From Modicisalibacter coralii (GTDB lineage: Bacteria > Pseudomonadota > Gammaproteobacteria > Pseudomonadales > Halomonadaceae), in assembly GCF_004117855.1 (NCBI RefSeq), contig NZ_QWBW01000008.1:158219-222218 (forward strand): 64,000 nt of DNA. The letters are read 5' to 3'. Made by a program: the position numbers and the translations under genes. The first letter of the stretch is position 1. Every line of letters starts with the position of its first letter. Below are positions 47,714 through 58,710 of the stretch, piece after piece. A model generated the notes under the pieces. The model did no database searches. It saw only the letters and a list, made by a program, of their open reading frames with translations, and was not told the DNA's origin.

Positions 47714-48598
47714 ATGCCTCACTTGCGCGCCTATCTGCTGTTGCTCCTCGTGGTGGTCATCTTCACCGGCAACATCCTGGTGGGGAAGGCGCTGAGCAGC
47801 TTGCCGCCGCTCACCATCTCGTTCGGCCGCGTGGCGATCGCGCTGCTGGTGATGCTGCCGCTGGGCTGGTATCAGGCGCGGCGCGCCTGGCCTGCGTTCC
47901 GTCGCCACTGGAAGCCGCTGACGGGGCTGGCGCTGAGCGGTGTGGCATTCTTCAATGCGCTGATCTACCTCGCCCTGGGGCATACCTCCCCGACCAACGT
48001 GGCGATCCTCGAGAGCACCATTCCGGTGGTGACTTTGCTGTTCAGTTTCCTGCTGTTCGGCGAGCGTTTCCGCGGCGTTCAGTGGCTGGGCGTGGCGCTC
48101 TCCCTGGCCGGCGCCGTGGCTGTGATCACCTGTGGCGGGGCGGCGGGCTTCTCGCTGGACGGCGTCAATCGCGGCGATGCGGTGATGCTGCTGGCGGTAC
48201 TGGTCTGGGTGGGCTATTCGCTGCTGGTCAAGTCGCACATGGCCAAGTTCCCGCGTTATGGCGGGCTGCTGGTCATGCTGGTGATCGCCAATCTGGTGAT
48301 GGGCCCCCTGGCGCTGATCGAGAACCTGCTGCGTCCCGCGCCGCTGACGATTTCCCCGTCGCAGTGGCTGGGGCTGGCCTATCTGGGGATCTTCCCGTCG
48401 GTGGTGGCGTTGCTGCTGTATAGCCATGCCATCGGCGAGGTGGGGCCGACCCGCTCGGCGGTCTTTCTCAACCTGCTGCCGGTATTCACCATGCTCGGCG
48501 CCTGGTGGCTGCTGGGCGAGCGCATCCAGGCGGTGCAACTGGTCGGCAGCCTGGTGGTGATCGGCGGGGTGCTGCTGACGACCCGCGCACGTGCCTGA
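47714..48598 (+). CDS. DMT-superfamily EamA transporter
   Basis: 294 residues with ten predicted membrane helices in two EamA repeats of five (about residues 5-140 and 150-290). Each repeat ends with the typical signatures: TSPTNVAILESTIPVVTLLFSFLLFGERF in the first, GEVGPTRSAVFLNLLPVFTMLGAWWLLGERI in the second. These proteins export or exchange small metabolites such as amino acids, but the substrate cannot be read from sequence. Divergent from the aminotransferase gene; a functional link is possible but unproven. Confidence 0.88.
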   Translation: MPHLRAYLLLLLVVVIFTGNILVGKALSSLPPLTISFGRVAIALLVMLPLGWYQARRAWPAFRRHWKPLTGLALSGVAFFNALIYLALGHTSPTNVAILESTIPVVTLLFSFLLFGERFRGVQWLGVALSLAGAVAVITCGGAAGFSLDGVNRGDAVMLLAVLVWVGYSLLVKSHMAKFPRYGGLLVMLVIANLVMGPLALIENLLRPAPLTISPSQWLGLAYLGIFPSVVALLLYSHAIGEVGPTRSAVFLNLLPVFTMLGAWWLLGERIQAVQLVGSLVVIGGVLLTTRARA

Positions 48599-48696
48599 CG
48601 GACGGGACTCATGACGCGAATCCAGGCAGCAAAGCGTGCAAGAACGCCGGGCAGAGCGACGCGTGCCGTGTGCGCCATGCGTCGCTCTCCCGGGGG

Positions 48697-49839
48697 TCAG
48701 GGCGTGGGCGTGTCGGTCGCCTTCTCGGCCTTCGCCGTGTCGCCCGCCACCTGACTGTACAGCGACGCCACGAGCCGGGCACGAGTGAAGAAGGTCTGCG
48801 GCGGCTCGGGCAGCGGGAAGGGCCGGCCGGCCAGCAGCAGCGATCCCGGCACGCCGGTGGGATCGCTGCGCAAGGCCTCCAGACGGGTGAAATCGACCAG
48901 GAAACGGTGGTCCTTCAGGGCCTGGTCGACGGCGGCCAGGACGTCCTCACGGGGCGGCGTGCCGACGCGGGAGTCGCCGCCGTGCTCGACCGGATAGGCC
49001 TGGGCGAAGAGCGTGCCGGCACCGTCCCAGCCGAGCTTGAAGGGCTGGTCGATGATGCGCACCGGGGTGCCGTCGGGAATCCGGTGGACGAGGTTTTCGA
49101 TGTCCCGCGGCAACATGCGGATGCAACCGTGGGAGACCCGCATGCCCACCCCCTGCGGCCGGTTGGTGCCATGGATCATGTAGCCCGGCAGCCCCAGGAT
49201 CATGGCGTACTCGCCCAGCGGATTGTCGGGCCCGGCCGGGACCACGCTGGGCAGCGGCCTGCCGTCCTCGGCGTGCTCCCGGGCGATGCTCTTCGGCGGA
49301 TACCAGGCGGGGTCCTTGATCTTGGTCTCGATCCGGGTCGTGCCCAGCGGGGTCTGCCAGCCGGCCCGGCCGATGCCGATGGGGTAGGTCTCGACCCGGG
49401 GCGACTCGCCGTTGCGGGCCGGCGGGTAGTAGTAAAGCCGCATCTCGGCGAGATTGATCACGATCCCTTCGCGGGGCCCCGGGGGCAGGATGAAGCGGGT
49501 CGGTACCACCACCTGGGTGCCTTCGCCGGGGACCCAGACATTGACGTCGGGGTTGGCCAGGCGCATGGCCTCGTAGCCGATCCCGTAGCGCTGGCCGATA
49601 TCGATCAGGGTGTCTTCGGCCTTGGCCTCGACGGTCTGCACCCGGCCGACGATGTCGCCCGATTCGGGCAGCGGATAGCGGCCCACCGAGGCGTTGGCGG
49701 GTTTCGCCGCTGTCGGGGCCTGCTCGGCAGGCGGGTTGCCTTCCGCGCCTTGCGGGGGCGGGGTCTGGGCCATGGCCAGTCCCGGCCATACCACGCCGAG
49801 TATCAGGCTCGTCAGTAATCGTCGCAGTCTTGCTCGCAT
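48697..49839 (-). CDS. Periplasmic L,D-transpeptidase with LysM domain (ErfK/YbiS/YnhG family)
   Basis: 380 residues. Signal peptide MRARLRRLLTSLILGVVWPGLAMAQ, a LysM-type segment (VEAKAEDTLIDIGQRYGIGYEAMRLANPDVNVWVPGEGTQVVVP, about residues 70-113), then the L,D-transpeptidase domain (about 120-260) with HGTNRPQGVGMRVSHGCIRMLPRDIENL, where the Cys of SHGCIRM is the nucleophile. The family either cross-links peptidoglycan stems (3-3) or attaches Braun lipoprotein. The C-terminal 120 residues have the LFAQAYPVEHGG segment of ErfK-type proteins. I choose ATG 49839 because the frame beyond it (to 49971) would bury the signal peptide. Confidence 0.9.
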   Translation of the reverse strand: MRARLRRLLTSLILGVVWPGLAMAQTPPPQGAEGNPPAEQAPTAAKPANASVGRYPLPESGDIVGRVQTVEAKAEDTLIDIGQRYGIGYEAMRLANPDVNVWVPGEGTQVVVPTRFILPPGPREGIVINLAEMRLYYYPPARNGESPRVETYPIGIGRAGWQTPLGTTRIETKIKDPAWYPPKSIAREHAEDGRPLPSVVPAGPDNPLGEYAMILGLPGYMIHGTNRPQGVGMRVSHGCIRMLPRDIENLVHRIPDGTPVRIIDQPFKLGWDGAGTLFAQAYPVEHGGDSRVGTPPREDVLAAVDQALKDHRFLVDFTRLEALRSDPTGVPGSLLLAGRPFPLPEPPQTFFTRARLVASLYSQVAGDTAKAEKATDTPTP

Positions 49840-49930
49840 CCGTGTGTCCTCGATCCTTCTCGGGTCGGCCATCCAGAGAGCGTACGCTAAACCAAGGCGC
49901 CGGTCGGGTCCATGGCCAATCCACCGGGCA

Positions 49931-49961
49931 TTGAGTCTGTAGCCACTACAGACAATATCCT
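49931..49961 (+). promoter_or_regulatory. MerR-type promoter of the metal ATPase gene
   Basis: A -35 TTGAGT (49931-49936) and a -10 TATCCT (49956-49961) are separated by 19 bp, longer than the usual 17. The spacer carries the perfect dyad GTCTGTAG-CCA-CTACAGAC (49935-49953). Stretched spacers with a central dyad are the hallmark of promoters activated by MerR-family metal sensors (ZntR, CadR, PbrR). The ATPase ATG follows 41 bases later. No merR-type gene is in the window. Confidence 0.8.
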
Positions 49962-50002
49962 CGTCGATCATCAGGCGGTCAGCGACACGAGGGTGTTAAC
50001 CA

Positions 50003-52213
50003 ATGGCGGAAACCGAACCGGTCATGGCAGACCATCACGAATGGCATGTCGACGGCATGGATTGTCCGAGCTGCGCCGGCAAGATTCGTGGCGCGCTGGA
50101 GAGGTTGCCCGGCGTCGAGGACATTCGCGTCTCGGTGATCAACGAGACGCTGTCCCTGTCATTGGACGGGTCGCGGATCTCGCCCGAGAGGGTCACGGCG
50201 ACGGTGCGCCAGTTGGGTTACCAGGCAACGCCAAGCAGCGAGACGCCGCCGGATCCGGCGGCGGAAGAAGAGACCCGCTCGCGCTGGTACGCCACCGGCA
50301 AGGGCAGGCTGGCGCTGGCCAGCGGCGGGGCGCTGGCCGCTGCGACGCTGTTGCGATTGTTCACCGACGAGACGCTGGCCTATTGGGGCTTCTTCGCCGC
50401 CTGTCTGGTGGGGCTGGTGCCGATCGCCCGGCGCGCGCTGACCTCCGCCCGGGCCGGCATGCCGTTCACCATCGAGATGCTGATGACCATCGCCGCGGGC
50501 GGGGCGCTGATCATCGGTGCCGCCGGGGAGGCGGCGCTGGTGATCTTGCTGTTCTCGGTCGGCGAGATTCTCGAAGGGGTGGCCGCCGATCGGGCACGGG
50601 CCGGGATTCGCTCGCTGGCCGATCTGGTGCCGCGCAGCGCCCGGCTCGAAACCGCGCCCGGCGAGACCCGCACCGTCGATGCGGCCCATCTCAAGGTCGG
50701 CCAGGTCGTGGTGGTACGCCCCGGCGATCGGATCCCCGCCGACGGCGCGATCCTCGAGGGACGCTCGGCGATCGACGAGTCGCCGGTGACCGGGGAATCG
50801 GTGCCCCGGTCCAAGGACGTCGACGATGCCGTCCATGCCGGATCGATCAACCACGACGCCGTGCTGCGCATTCGCGTGACCCGGCCGCCCGAGGACAACA
50901 CCATCGCCCGGATCATCCGTCTGGTCGAGGAAGCCCAGGAGGCCCGCGCGCCCACCGAGCGGTTCATCGACCGCTTCAGCCGTATCTACATGCCGGTGGT
51001 GGTGGGCATCGCGGTGCTGGTCGCCGTGGTTCCGCCGCTGGCCGTGGGCGGTGGCTGGAGCGAATGGGTCTATCGCGCCCTGGCACTGCTGCTGATCGGC
51101 TGTCCCTGCGCGCTGGTGATCTCGGTGCCGGCGTCGATCGCCTCGGCGCTGTCGGTGGGCACGCGCCGCGGCTTGCTGCTCAAGGGCGGGGCGGTGATCG
51201 AGGCGACCGCACGGGCCAGCGTGGTGGCCTTCGACAAGACCGGCACCCTGACCGCCGGGCAGCCGGTGGTCACCGACGTCGTCGCGGTCGACGCAGCGGG
51301 CGACGCCGATGCCGTCGCCACGCTGGCCGCGAGCCTCGAGCAGGGCTCCAGCCACCCGCTGGCCGAGGCGATCCTCCAGCATGCCCGGACGCGGGGGCTG
51401 TCGCTGACCCGGGTGAGCGAGTCGAAGGCTATCGCCGGTCACGGCGTCGAGGGGCGTATCGATTCGTGCCGTGTCTGCGTCGTCTCGCCGCGTTACGCCG
51501 CGGAGCAGGGCGTGTTGCCCGAGCCGCTGAGATCGCGCATCGCCGCCCTCGAGGCGGCCGGCAAAACGGTCGTGGTGGTGGTCGACGGCGATACAGCGAT
51601 AGGCCTGATCGCGCTGCGCGACGAGCCCCGACAGGACGCCATCGAAGGGGTGCGTGCGCTGGAGGCCATGGGGGTGCGCGCGCTGATGCTCACCGGCGAC
51701 AACCCGCGGACCGCGGCGTCGATCGCCGGGGCGATCGGGCTCGAGCATCGCGCCGGGCTGCTGCCCGACGACAAGGTAACGATGATCCGCGAGCTCGTCG
51801 CCCGCGAGCGGGTGATGATGGTCGGCGACGGCATCAATGACGCCCCGGCGCTGGCCGCCTCGCACGTCGGCGTGGCGATGGGCTCGGGCACCGACGTGGC
51901 GCTGGAGACCGCCGACGGCGCCCTGCTGCGCAACCGGGTGAGCGACGTCGCGGCGATGATCGGCCTGGCCCGCGAGACCATGGCCAACATCCGCCAGAAC
52001 ATCGTCATCGCCCTGGGCCTCAAGGGAGTCTTCCTGATCACCACCGTGCTGGGGATCACCGGGCTGTGGCTGGCGATCCTCGCCGACACCGGGGCGACCG
52101 TGCTGGTCACGCTCAATGCGTTGCGGCTGTTGCGGGCCCGCTCCGGCGCAGAGGCGTCGCAGTCACCGGCGCAAGGGGAAGCACTGGCGAGTGGTGCGCC
52201 GGCCAGGGCCTGA
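50003..52213 (+). CDS. P1B-type heavy-metal translocating ATPase (ZntA/CadA/PbrA type)
   Basis: 736 residues, inner-membrane ATP-driven efflux of soft divalent metals (Zn, Cd, Pb). One N-terminal metal-binding domain with GMDCPSC (about residues 18-24), eight predicted helices, the actuator TGES segment (SPVTGESVP), the transport motif CPC in LLIGCPCALVISVPASI, the phosphorylated Asp in AFDKTGTLT, the HP dipeptide in EQGSSHPLAEAI, MLTGDN and the hinge VGDGINDAPALA. CPC followed by ALVISVPA, and a late Asp in LAILADTGATVLVTLNALRLL (the P1B-2 metal Asp), favour Zn/Cd/Pb over Cu. A MerR-type promoter lies directly upstream. Converges on thiC. Confidence 0.93.
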   Translation: MAETEPVMADHHEWHVDGMDCPSCAGKIRGALERLPGVEDIRVSVINETLSLSLDGSRISPERVTATVRQLGYQATPSSETPPDPAAEEETRSRWYATGKGRLALASGGALAAATLLRLFTDETLAYWGFFAACLVGLVPIARRALTSARAGMPFTIEMLMTIAAGGALIIGAAGEAALVILLFSVGEILEGVAADRARAGIRSLADLVPRSARLETAPGETRTVDAAHLKVGQVVVVRPGDRIPADGAILEGRSAIDESPVTGESVPRSKDVDDAVHAGSINHDAVLRIRVTRPPEDNTIARIIRLVEEAQEARAPTERFIDRFSRIYMPVVVGIAVLVAVVPPLAVGGGWSEWVYRALALLLIGCPCALVISVPASIASALSVGTRRGLLLKGGAVIEATARASVVAFDKTGTLTAGQPVVTDVVAVDAAGDADAVATLAASLEQGSSHPLAEAILQHARTRGLSLTRVSESKAIAGHGVEGRIDSCRVCVVSPRYAAEQGVLPEPLRSRIAALEAAGKTVVVVVDGDTAIGLIALRDEPRQDAIEGVRALEAMGVRALMLTGDNPRTAASIAGAIGLEHRAGLLPDDKVTMIRELVARERVMMVGDGINDAPALAASHVGVAMGSGTDVALETADGALLRNRVSDVAAMIGLARETMANIRQNIVIALGLKGVFLITTVLGITGLWLAILADTGATVLVTLNALRLLRARSGAEASQSPAQGEALASGAPARA

Positions 52214-52252
52214 ACCGGCGCTTGTCAAGCGTGTGTGGAAAACTGGACAGCA

Positions 52253-52284
52253 AGCGCCGCATCGGTTCATGCCGGTGCGGCGCT
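52253..52284. terminator. Hairpin between the convergent ATPase and thiC genes
   Basis: AGCGCCGCA (52253-52261) pairs exactly with TGCGGCGCT (52276-52284); CGG/CCG inside extend the stem. Placed between two converging stops it may end both transcripts, though neither side has a long U-run. Confidence 0.55.
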
Positions 52285-52307
52285 GTTCATCCGGGGGAAG
52301 AAGGGGC

Positions 52308-54397
<2,090 letters not shown>

Positions 54398-54554
54398 TCG
54401 CGCGCGCAAGGCGCGCAGGCAGAGAGCAGTCTGGGCCAGGGTCGTGAAGGGGTCAAGCGGCCGGGGGCGGGCTTCGCCGGCCGAAAGTGGCCGGTCGCGA
54501 TCTGGCGTTGCGGTACGATGGGCGTCGATCCGATCATCATGCCGGGAGCCCGCC

Positions 54555-55472
54555 ATGCCGCTGGATGCCTCGCTACGCCTGTTGCTGCTTTCCGCCCTGT
54601 GGGGCGCGAGCTTTCTGTTCATGCGCATCGCCGCCCCAGCACTGGGCGCGTTTTCCACCGCCTTTCTGCGGGTGTTTCTCGGTGCGCTGGGGTTGCTGGC
54701 GATCCTTGCCCTTTGGCGCGTGCCGTGGCGCTTTCAGGGCCGGGCAAGGGCCGCGCTGCTGATCGGCGTGATCAATTCCGGTATTCCTTTCGCGATGTTC
54801 TGTCTCGCCGCCCAGGTGCTGCCGGCCGGCTATTCGGCGATGTTCAACGCCACCACGCCGTTGATGGGCGTGCTGCTCGGCGCGGCCTTCTTCGCCGAAG
54901 CGATGACCCGCGAGCGGCTGCTCGGTGTGTCCCTGGGCGTGGTGGGTGTCGGCGTGCTGGTCCAGGCCGGCCCGGTGCCGGTGAGCTGGCAACTGCTGGG
55001 CGGCGCGCTGGCCTGCCTGGTGGCAGCCAGCTGTTACGGCCTCTCGGGCTTTCTGGTCAGGCGCTACATCGCCGAGCGCGGCGGGCTGGATTCGCGTCTG
55101 CTGGCGCTGGGCTCCCAGCTCGGCGCCAGCCTGGCGCTGGCGCCCCTGATGCTGGTCGAGACCGCGACCCGGCCGTCGCTTGGGGCCTGGGCGCAGCCCG
55201 ACATCTGGGCGGCAATGCTGGTACTGGGGCTGGCCTGCACGGCGCTGGCCTACCTGCTCTACTTTCGCCTGCTGCAGGACCTGGGGCCGGTCAAACCCCT
55301 GACCGTGACCATGCTGGTACCGGCGTTCGGCGTGCTGTGGGGCGCGCTGTTCCTCGACGAGCGGGTGACGCCGGCGCACGGCATCGGCGGCGCGCTGATC
55401 GCCCTGGCGCTGTGGCTGATCCTCTTCAAGCGGGCGCCGCGGCGTGACCTCGGGGCAGGGCAGAAACAATGA
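54555..55472 (+). CDS. DMT-superfamily EamA transporter
   Basis: 305 residues with ten predicted membrane helices in two EamA halves (about 5-140 and 150-295). Signatures: LLLLSALWGASFLFMRIAAPALGAFSTAFLRV at the start, AQVLPAGYSAMFNATTPLMGVLLGAAFFAEAMT, and KPLTVTMLVPAFGVLWGALFLDERVTPAHGIGGALI near the end. Probable metabolite exporter of unknown substrate. ATG 54555 is preceded by GGGAG (54544-54548); the upstream in-frame stretch covers the thiC riboswitch region. It is not closely similar to the EamA protein at 47.7 kb. Confidence 0.88.
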   Translation: MPLDASLRLLLLSALWGASFLFMRIAAPALGAFSTAFLRVFLGALGLLAILALWRVPWRFQGRARAALLIGVINSGIPFAMFCLAAQVLPAGYSAMFNATTPLMGVLLGAAFFAEAMTRERLLGVSLGVVGVGVLVQAGPVPVSWQLLGGALACLVAASCYGLSGFLVRRYIAERGGLDSRLLALGSQLGASLALAPLMLVETATRPSLGAWAQPDIWAAMLVLGLACTALAYLLYFRLLQDLGPVKPLTVTMLVPAFGVLWGALFLDERVTPAHGIGGALIALALWLILFKRAPRRDLGAGQKQ

Positions 55473-55862
55473 GACAAAGACGACGGGAGCGAAGCGACGG
55501 CGCAGGCCGCGTTGTGCGTGCGGCTCGGCCGGTCTCGAGTGCCGGCGCTCGTCGTGTGGCGTGTATTGTGGAGTCATGCCATGAGACGAGAGAGGGGCCG
55601 GCCGTGGGCAGGTCGATAATAATATAAAAACACAAGGTATGTGATGTGGTTTCGAACTTCGTGAACCGCTGACCGTTTGATTAAGGTTTAACGGTTCATT
55701 GCTCTATCGGTTCTTGTGACAAGGGCCCGGTGTAGTTATCGCGCTTCAAGAAGCCAAATAATAGCCATGCTTTATGGAATCCGTGAAGTTCTGAACGTTC
55801 GTTTAACTTGACGGTACTTTGTAATATGCTTCGATGCTTCAATTGGTGACGAGAATGGATAA
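55473..55862 (+). promoter_or_regulatory. AT-rich leader of the six-gene cluster
   Basis: No gene is visible in this 390-base interval. From about 55611 the sequence turns strongly AT-rich (ATAATATAAAAACACAAGG) in contrast to its neighbours. It holds an inverted repeat TGAACCG (55662-55668) and CGGTTCA (55692-55698), overlapped by CCGTT (55673-55677) and AACGG (55690-55694), plus several possible -10 boxes such as TAATAT. It presumably carries the promoter of the cluster that begins at 55863. Confidence 0.5.
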
Positions 55863-56858
55863 TTGATCAGTAATTTCTCGATTGTCGGGTGGGGCGCTTA
55901 TCGACCTCGTTGTGTGATGTCATCGCGCCAGCTTGACGCGCGTTACGGTCTCGACCCCGGTTCGACAGAACGCCAGTTTGGCATTGCCGCGCGGCATGTG
56001 GCGGGCGAGGAGGAAACGACGTCGATGATGGCCGCCGAGGCGGCACGGGCGGCGTTGGATGGCGCGGGCTGGGGGGATGATCGACCAGACGTGATCATCG
56101 GTGCATGCGGGGTGATGGAACAGCCGATCCCCTCGACGGCGGTACTGGTGCAGAACCGTCTTGGTCTCGGTCACTCGGGTGTTCCCAGTTTCGATGTCAA
56201 TCAGACCTGTCTGTCATTCATGGCGGCATTCGATATTGCTGCCATGGGAATGGCATGTGGGCGTTGGAATCGCGCACTGCTTTTTGCGAGTGATATCGCG
56301 TCGGCCGGGCTCGACCCTGATGTCCGCAAGACGAGCTCCATCTTTGGCGATGGGGCAGCAGCGCTGGCGATCGAGGCCGCGCCGGGCGAACCGTGCGGCA
56401 TGCTGTCGAGTGCGACGGTCACGCATGGCGCTCATCAGGAACTCGCGCGGCTTCGTGCCGGAGGAACGCGATTGCGTGTCGAAGAAGGCTACGAGGCGCT
56501 GATTGCCGGCTCCTATTTCGAGATGGATGCCTTCGGCATTTTCAAGGCCGCTGCCAAGTTGCTGCCCGGCGTCATTGAGCGGGCACTCACGCAGGCGGGA
56601 ATCGATCGTGATGCTCTCGCCTGTGTGGTGTGTCATCAGGCCAGCGCTCCGGGTGTCGAGCATGTCAGACGACTTTTCGAGCCTCGGGGAGAGCGTGTAA
56701 TCACGATCTTTCCAGAGACCGGCAACCAGATAGCCGCCTCGATACCCAGCGTGCTTGCTCACGTGCTCACCCAAGGGCTCGCCGGGCCGGGCGATCCGAT
56801 ACTGCTGCTCGGCACTGCCGCTGGCGTCAGTGCCAGCGCGATGGTCATCCGGTTATGA
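55863..56858 (+). CDS. Beta-ketoacyl synthase III-like condensing enzyme
   Basis: 331 residues, thiolase-fold KAS III (FabH-like) enzyme. The catalytic triad is intact: C116 in VNQTCLSFMAA, H258 in VVCHQASAPG and N288 in ETGNQIAASIP. FabH, quinolone-type synthases and OleA (head-to-head condensation of two acyl chains) all share this triad, so the acceptor is open. Because a reductase and an adenylate-forming enzyme follow rather than fatty-acid genes, it is probably not the housekeeping FabH. The start is most likely TTG 55863, because an ATG eight bases earlier is out of frame and the next in-frame ATG would remove the first beta strand. Its codons are visibly less GC-rich than average here. 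ATGA overlap with the next gene. Confidence 0.88.
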   Translation: MISNFSIVGWGAYRPRCVMSSRQLDARYGLDPGSTERQFGIAARHVAGEEETTSMMAAEAARAALDGAGWGDDRPDVIIGACGVMEQPIPSTAVLVQNRLGLGHSGVPSFDVNQTCLSFMAAFDIAAMGMACGRWNRALLFASDIASAGLDPDVRKTSSIFGDGAAALAIEAAPGEPCGMLSSATVTHGAHQELARLRAGGTRLRVEEGYEALIAGSYFEMDAFGIFKAAAKLLPGVIERALTQAGIDRDALACVVCHQASAPGVEHVRRLFEPRGERVITIFPETGNQIAASIPSVLAHVLTQGLAGPGDPILLLGTAAGVSASAMVIRL

Positions 56859-57865
56859 GCCGTCGGCGCATACTCATTACCGGGGCCACCGGCGGTCTGG
56901 GCAAGGCCTTGGTGCGTGAAGCGCTGAGACGTGGGCACGAGGTGCGCGCCGTGGGCCGGTCGGAGTCGGCGGGAGAGGCACTGAGAGCCTTGGGGGCAGA
57001 ATTCGTCGTGGCCGATCTTGCGGGTGCGGATGTCGACCTCGCCGAGTTGAGCGAAGGCGTCGATAGCGTGATTCATGCGGCGGCCCTGTCGGCGAGCTGG
57101 GGGCCACGTCGGGCCTTCGAGACCAACAACGTCCTCGTGACCGAACGTCTGCTCGAAGCGGCTGCCGGCTCGGGCGTGGCCCGTTTCGTGTTCGTCTCGT
57201 CTCCGTCCATTTTCGCGACCTTTGGCGATCGGCTCTCGATCGGCGAGCATGACTCGCCTGCCTCCCGACCTCTCAATCATTACGCGCGTACCAAGGCCAT
57301 CGCGGAACGCCGGGTGCTGTCTCCTCGCGAGGATGCCATGGCCTGCTGCGCAATTCGGCCACGCGCGCTGGTCGGCCCCGGCGACCGCGTGATTCTGCCG
57401 AGTCTGGCCGAACTTGCCGGCCGCCGGCGGATGCCGCTTCCCCGCGGGGGTCGGGCACTGATCGAATTGACCGACCTGCGTGATGCGGCCTGGTCCATCT
57501 GTGAAGCGGAAGCGCGCGCGCCCGGGCTGGCCGGCAAGGCGATCAATGTATCGGGAGGCGTGCCCCTCGCCGTGGCAGACATTGCCCGATGGCTCACCGC
57601 CGCGTTGAACGTGTCACCACGTCTCGTTCCGCTGCCACTGCGTGTCGCCCAGGGTATCGCCGTCTCACTGGAAGCGCTTGCCTGGTTGAGCCGGTCCCGG
57701 CGTGAGCCGGCACTGACGCGTTACAAGCTGGCGACCCTGGCCTACTCGCAGACCTTCGACCTCGAGCCTGCCCGACGGCTGCTGGGATACCGGCCTCGAT
57801 ACGCTGCCCTCGACACGCTGCTGGCCGAAGCGCGGCAGATCGCTTCCCCCCGGGGGGCGCCTTGA
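56855..57865 (+). CDS. NAD(P)-dependent epimerase/dehydratase (extended SDR, 3-beta-HSD/OleD-like)
   Basis: 336 residues. Nucleotide loop GATGGLG (residues 10-16), Ser in FVSSPSIFATFGD (about 114-120) and the YxxxK pair Y143/K147 (NHYARTKAIAE). The 3-beta-hydroxysteroid dehydrogenase-like subgroup, which includes the ketone reductase OleD, has this pattern, so reduction of the beta-keto product of the preceding KAS III enzyme is a reasonable guess. The ATG overlaps the KAS III stop (56855-56858). Long out-of-frame reading upstream is the shadow of that gene. Confidence 0.85.
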   Translation: MSRRRILITGATGGLGKALVREALRRGHEVRAVGRSESAGEALRALGAEFVVADLAGADVDLAELSEGVDSVIHAAALSASWGPRRAFETNNVLVTERLLEAAAGSGVARFVFVSSPSIFATFGDRLSIGEHDSPASRPLNHYARTKAIAERRVLSPREDAMACCAIRPRALVGPGDRVILPSLAELAGRRRMPLPRGGRALIELTDLRDAAWSICEAEARAPGLAGKAINVSGGVPLAVADIARWLTAALNVSPRLVPLPLRVAQGIAVSLEALAWLSRSRREPALTRYKLATLAYSQTFDLEPARRLLGYRPRYAALDTLLAEARQIASPRGAP

Positions 57866-58710
57866 TTCGCGTCGGTTTTCGCTGGCTCGAACGCGGTTCG
57901 TGTCGTCATCCGGAGCGTGCCACGATCTCGAAGGGGAGTCTGTGCCCGGTCGACTTTCCCGCCCTCGTCGGCGTGATCGAGCATCCCGAGCGGGGCCTGT
58001 TTCTGTTCGATACGGGCTATGACAGCGCCTTCATCGAAGCCACCACACCGTTTCCCGAACGGCTCTACCGCTGGGCGACCCCCGTCGATATCGGTGCAGG
58101 ACAGCAATGGAAGACCTGGCTCGACGAGCATGGCATCGACGAGGACCGGATCGCGGGAACCATCGTTTCGCACTTTCACGGCGATCACGTTGCCGGAATC
58201 GGGCATCTTGCCTGGCGCCCGGTCTATTGCGCACGTGCCGGGCTTGATGCGCTGCGCCGAACCGGTCGTTTCGCCGGGGTCCGGCGGGGCCTGCTACCGG
58301 CCCTGGTGCCTCGTGCGGTCGATGCCAACGCCCGCTTTTTCGAAGATTCACCGGTCAGGCGCTTGCCCGGTGGGTTCGCGCCATTCACCACGGGGCACGA
58401 CATTCTGGGCGATGGGAGCCTGTTCGCCGTGGAATTGCCGGGGCATTGTATCGGTCATTGGGGGCTTGCCTTGCGTACCACTCGGGACCGCCAAGTGCTG
58501 CTCGCGGGCGATGCCGTGTGGCTGGGCAAGTCCATACGCGAGGGGCGGCCGCCGCCGTTCGTCACCACTGCGCTGCTGGGCAACACACGGCGTTATCGCG
58601 CCACGCTACAGGCGCTGATCGCGGCCGACAGGGGCAATCGTGAATTGACCATATTGCCCTCCCACTGTGCCGATAGCGCATCGAGGTTTCGCGAGAGTCA
58701 TGCGGATTGA
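57862..58710 (+). CDS. MBL-fold metallo-hydrolase
   Basis: 282 residues. The metal-binding core is HFHGDH (H104, H106, D108, H109), with further ligands expected in VELPGHCIGHWGL, LLAGDAVW and LPSHCADS. FLFDTGYDSAF is the early Asp-Thr-Gly loop. The family includes lactonases, thioesterase-like and glyoxalase II-like enzymes, so hydrolysis of a thioester or lactone intermediate would fit the cluster; this is inference. The probable start is TTG 57862, which overlaps the previous stop (TTGA); no ATG lies close by. The stop overlaps the next gene by 11 bases. Confidence 0.82.
   Translation: MIRVGFRWLERGSCRHPERATISKGSLCPVDFPALVGVIEHPERGLFLFDTGYDSAFIEATTPFPERLYRWATPVDIGAGQQWKTWLDEHGIDEDRIAGTIVSHFHGDHVAGIGHLAWRPVYCARAGLDALRRTGRFAGVRRGLLPALVPRAVDANARFFEDSPVRRLPGGFAPFTTGHDILGDGSLFAVELPGHCIGHWGLALRTTRDRQVLLAGDAVWLGKSIREGRPPPFVTTALLGNTRRYRATLQALIAADRGNRELTILPSHCADSASRFRESHAD

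Noticed and set aside
55863..58710. Identification of the cluster as an ole (olefin) operon
   Set aside because: KAS III and SDR resemble OleA and OleD, but no OleB-type alpha/beta hydrolase is present and the adenylate-forming enzyme is much shorter than OleC; an MBL, ATP-grasp and Rieske enzyme are foreign to that pathway.
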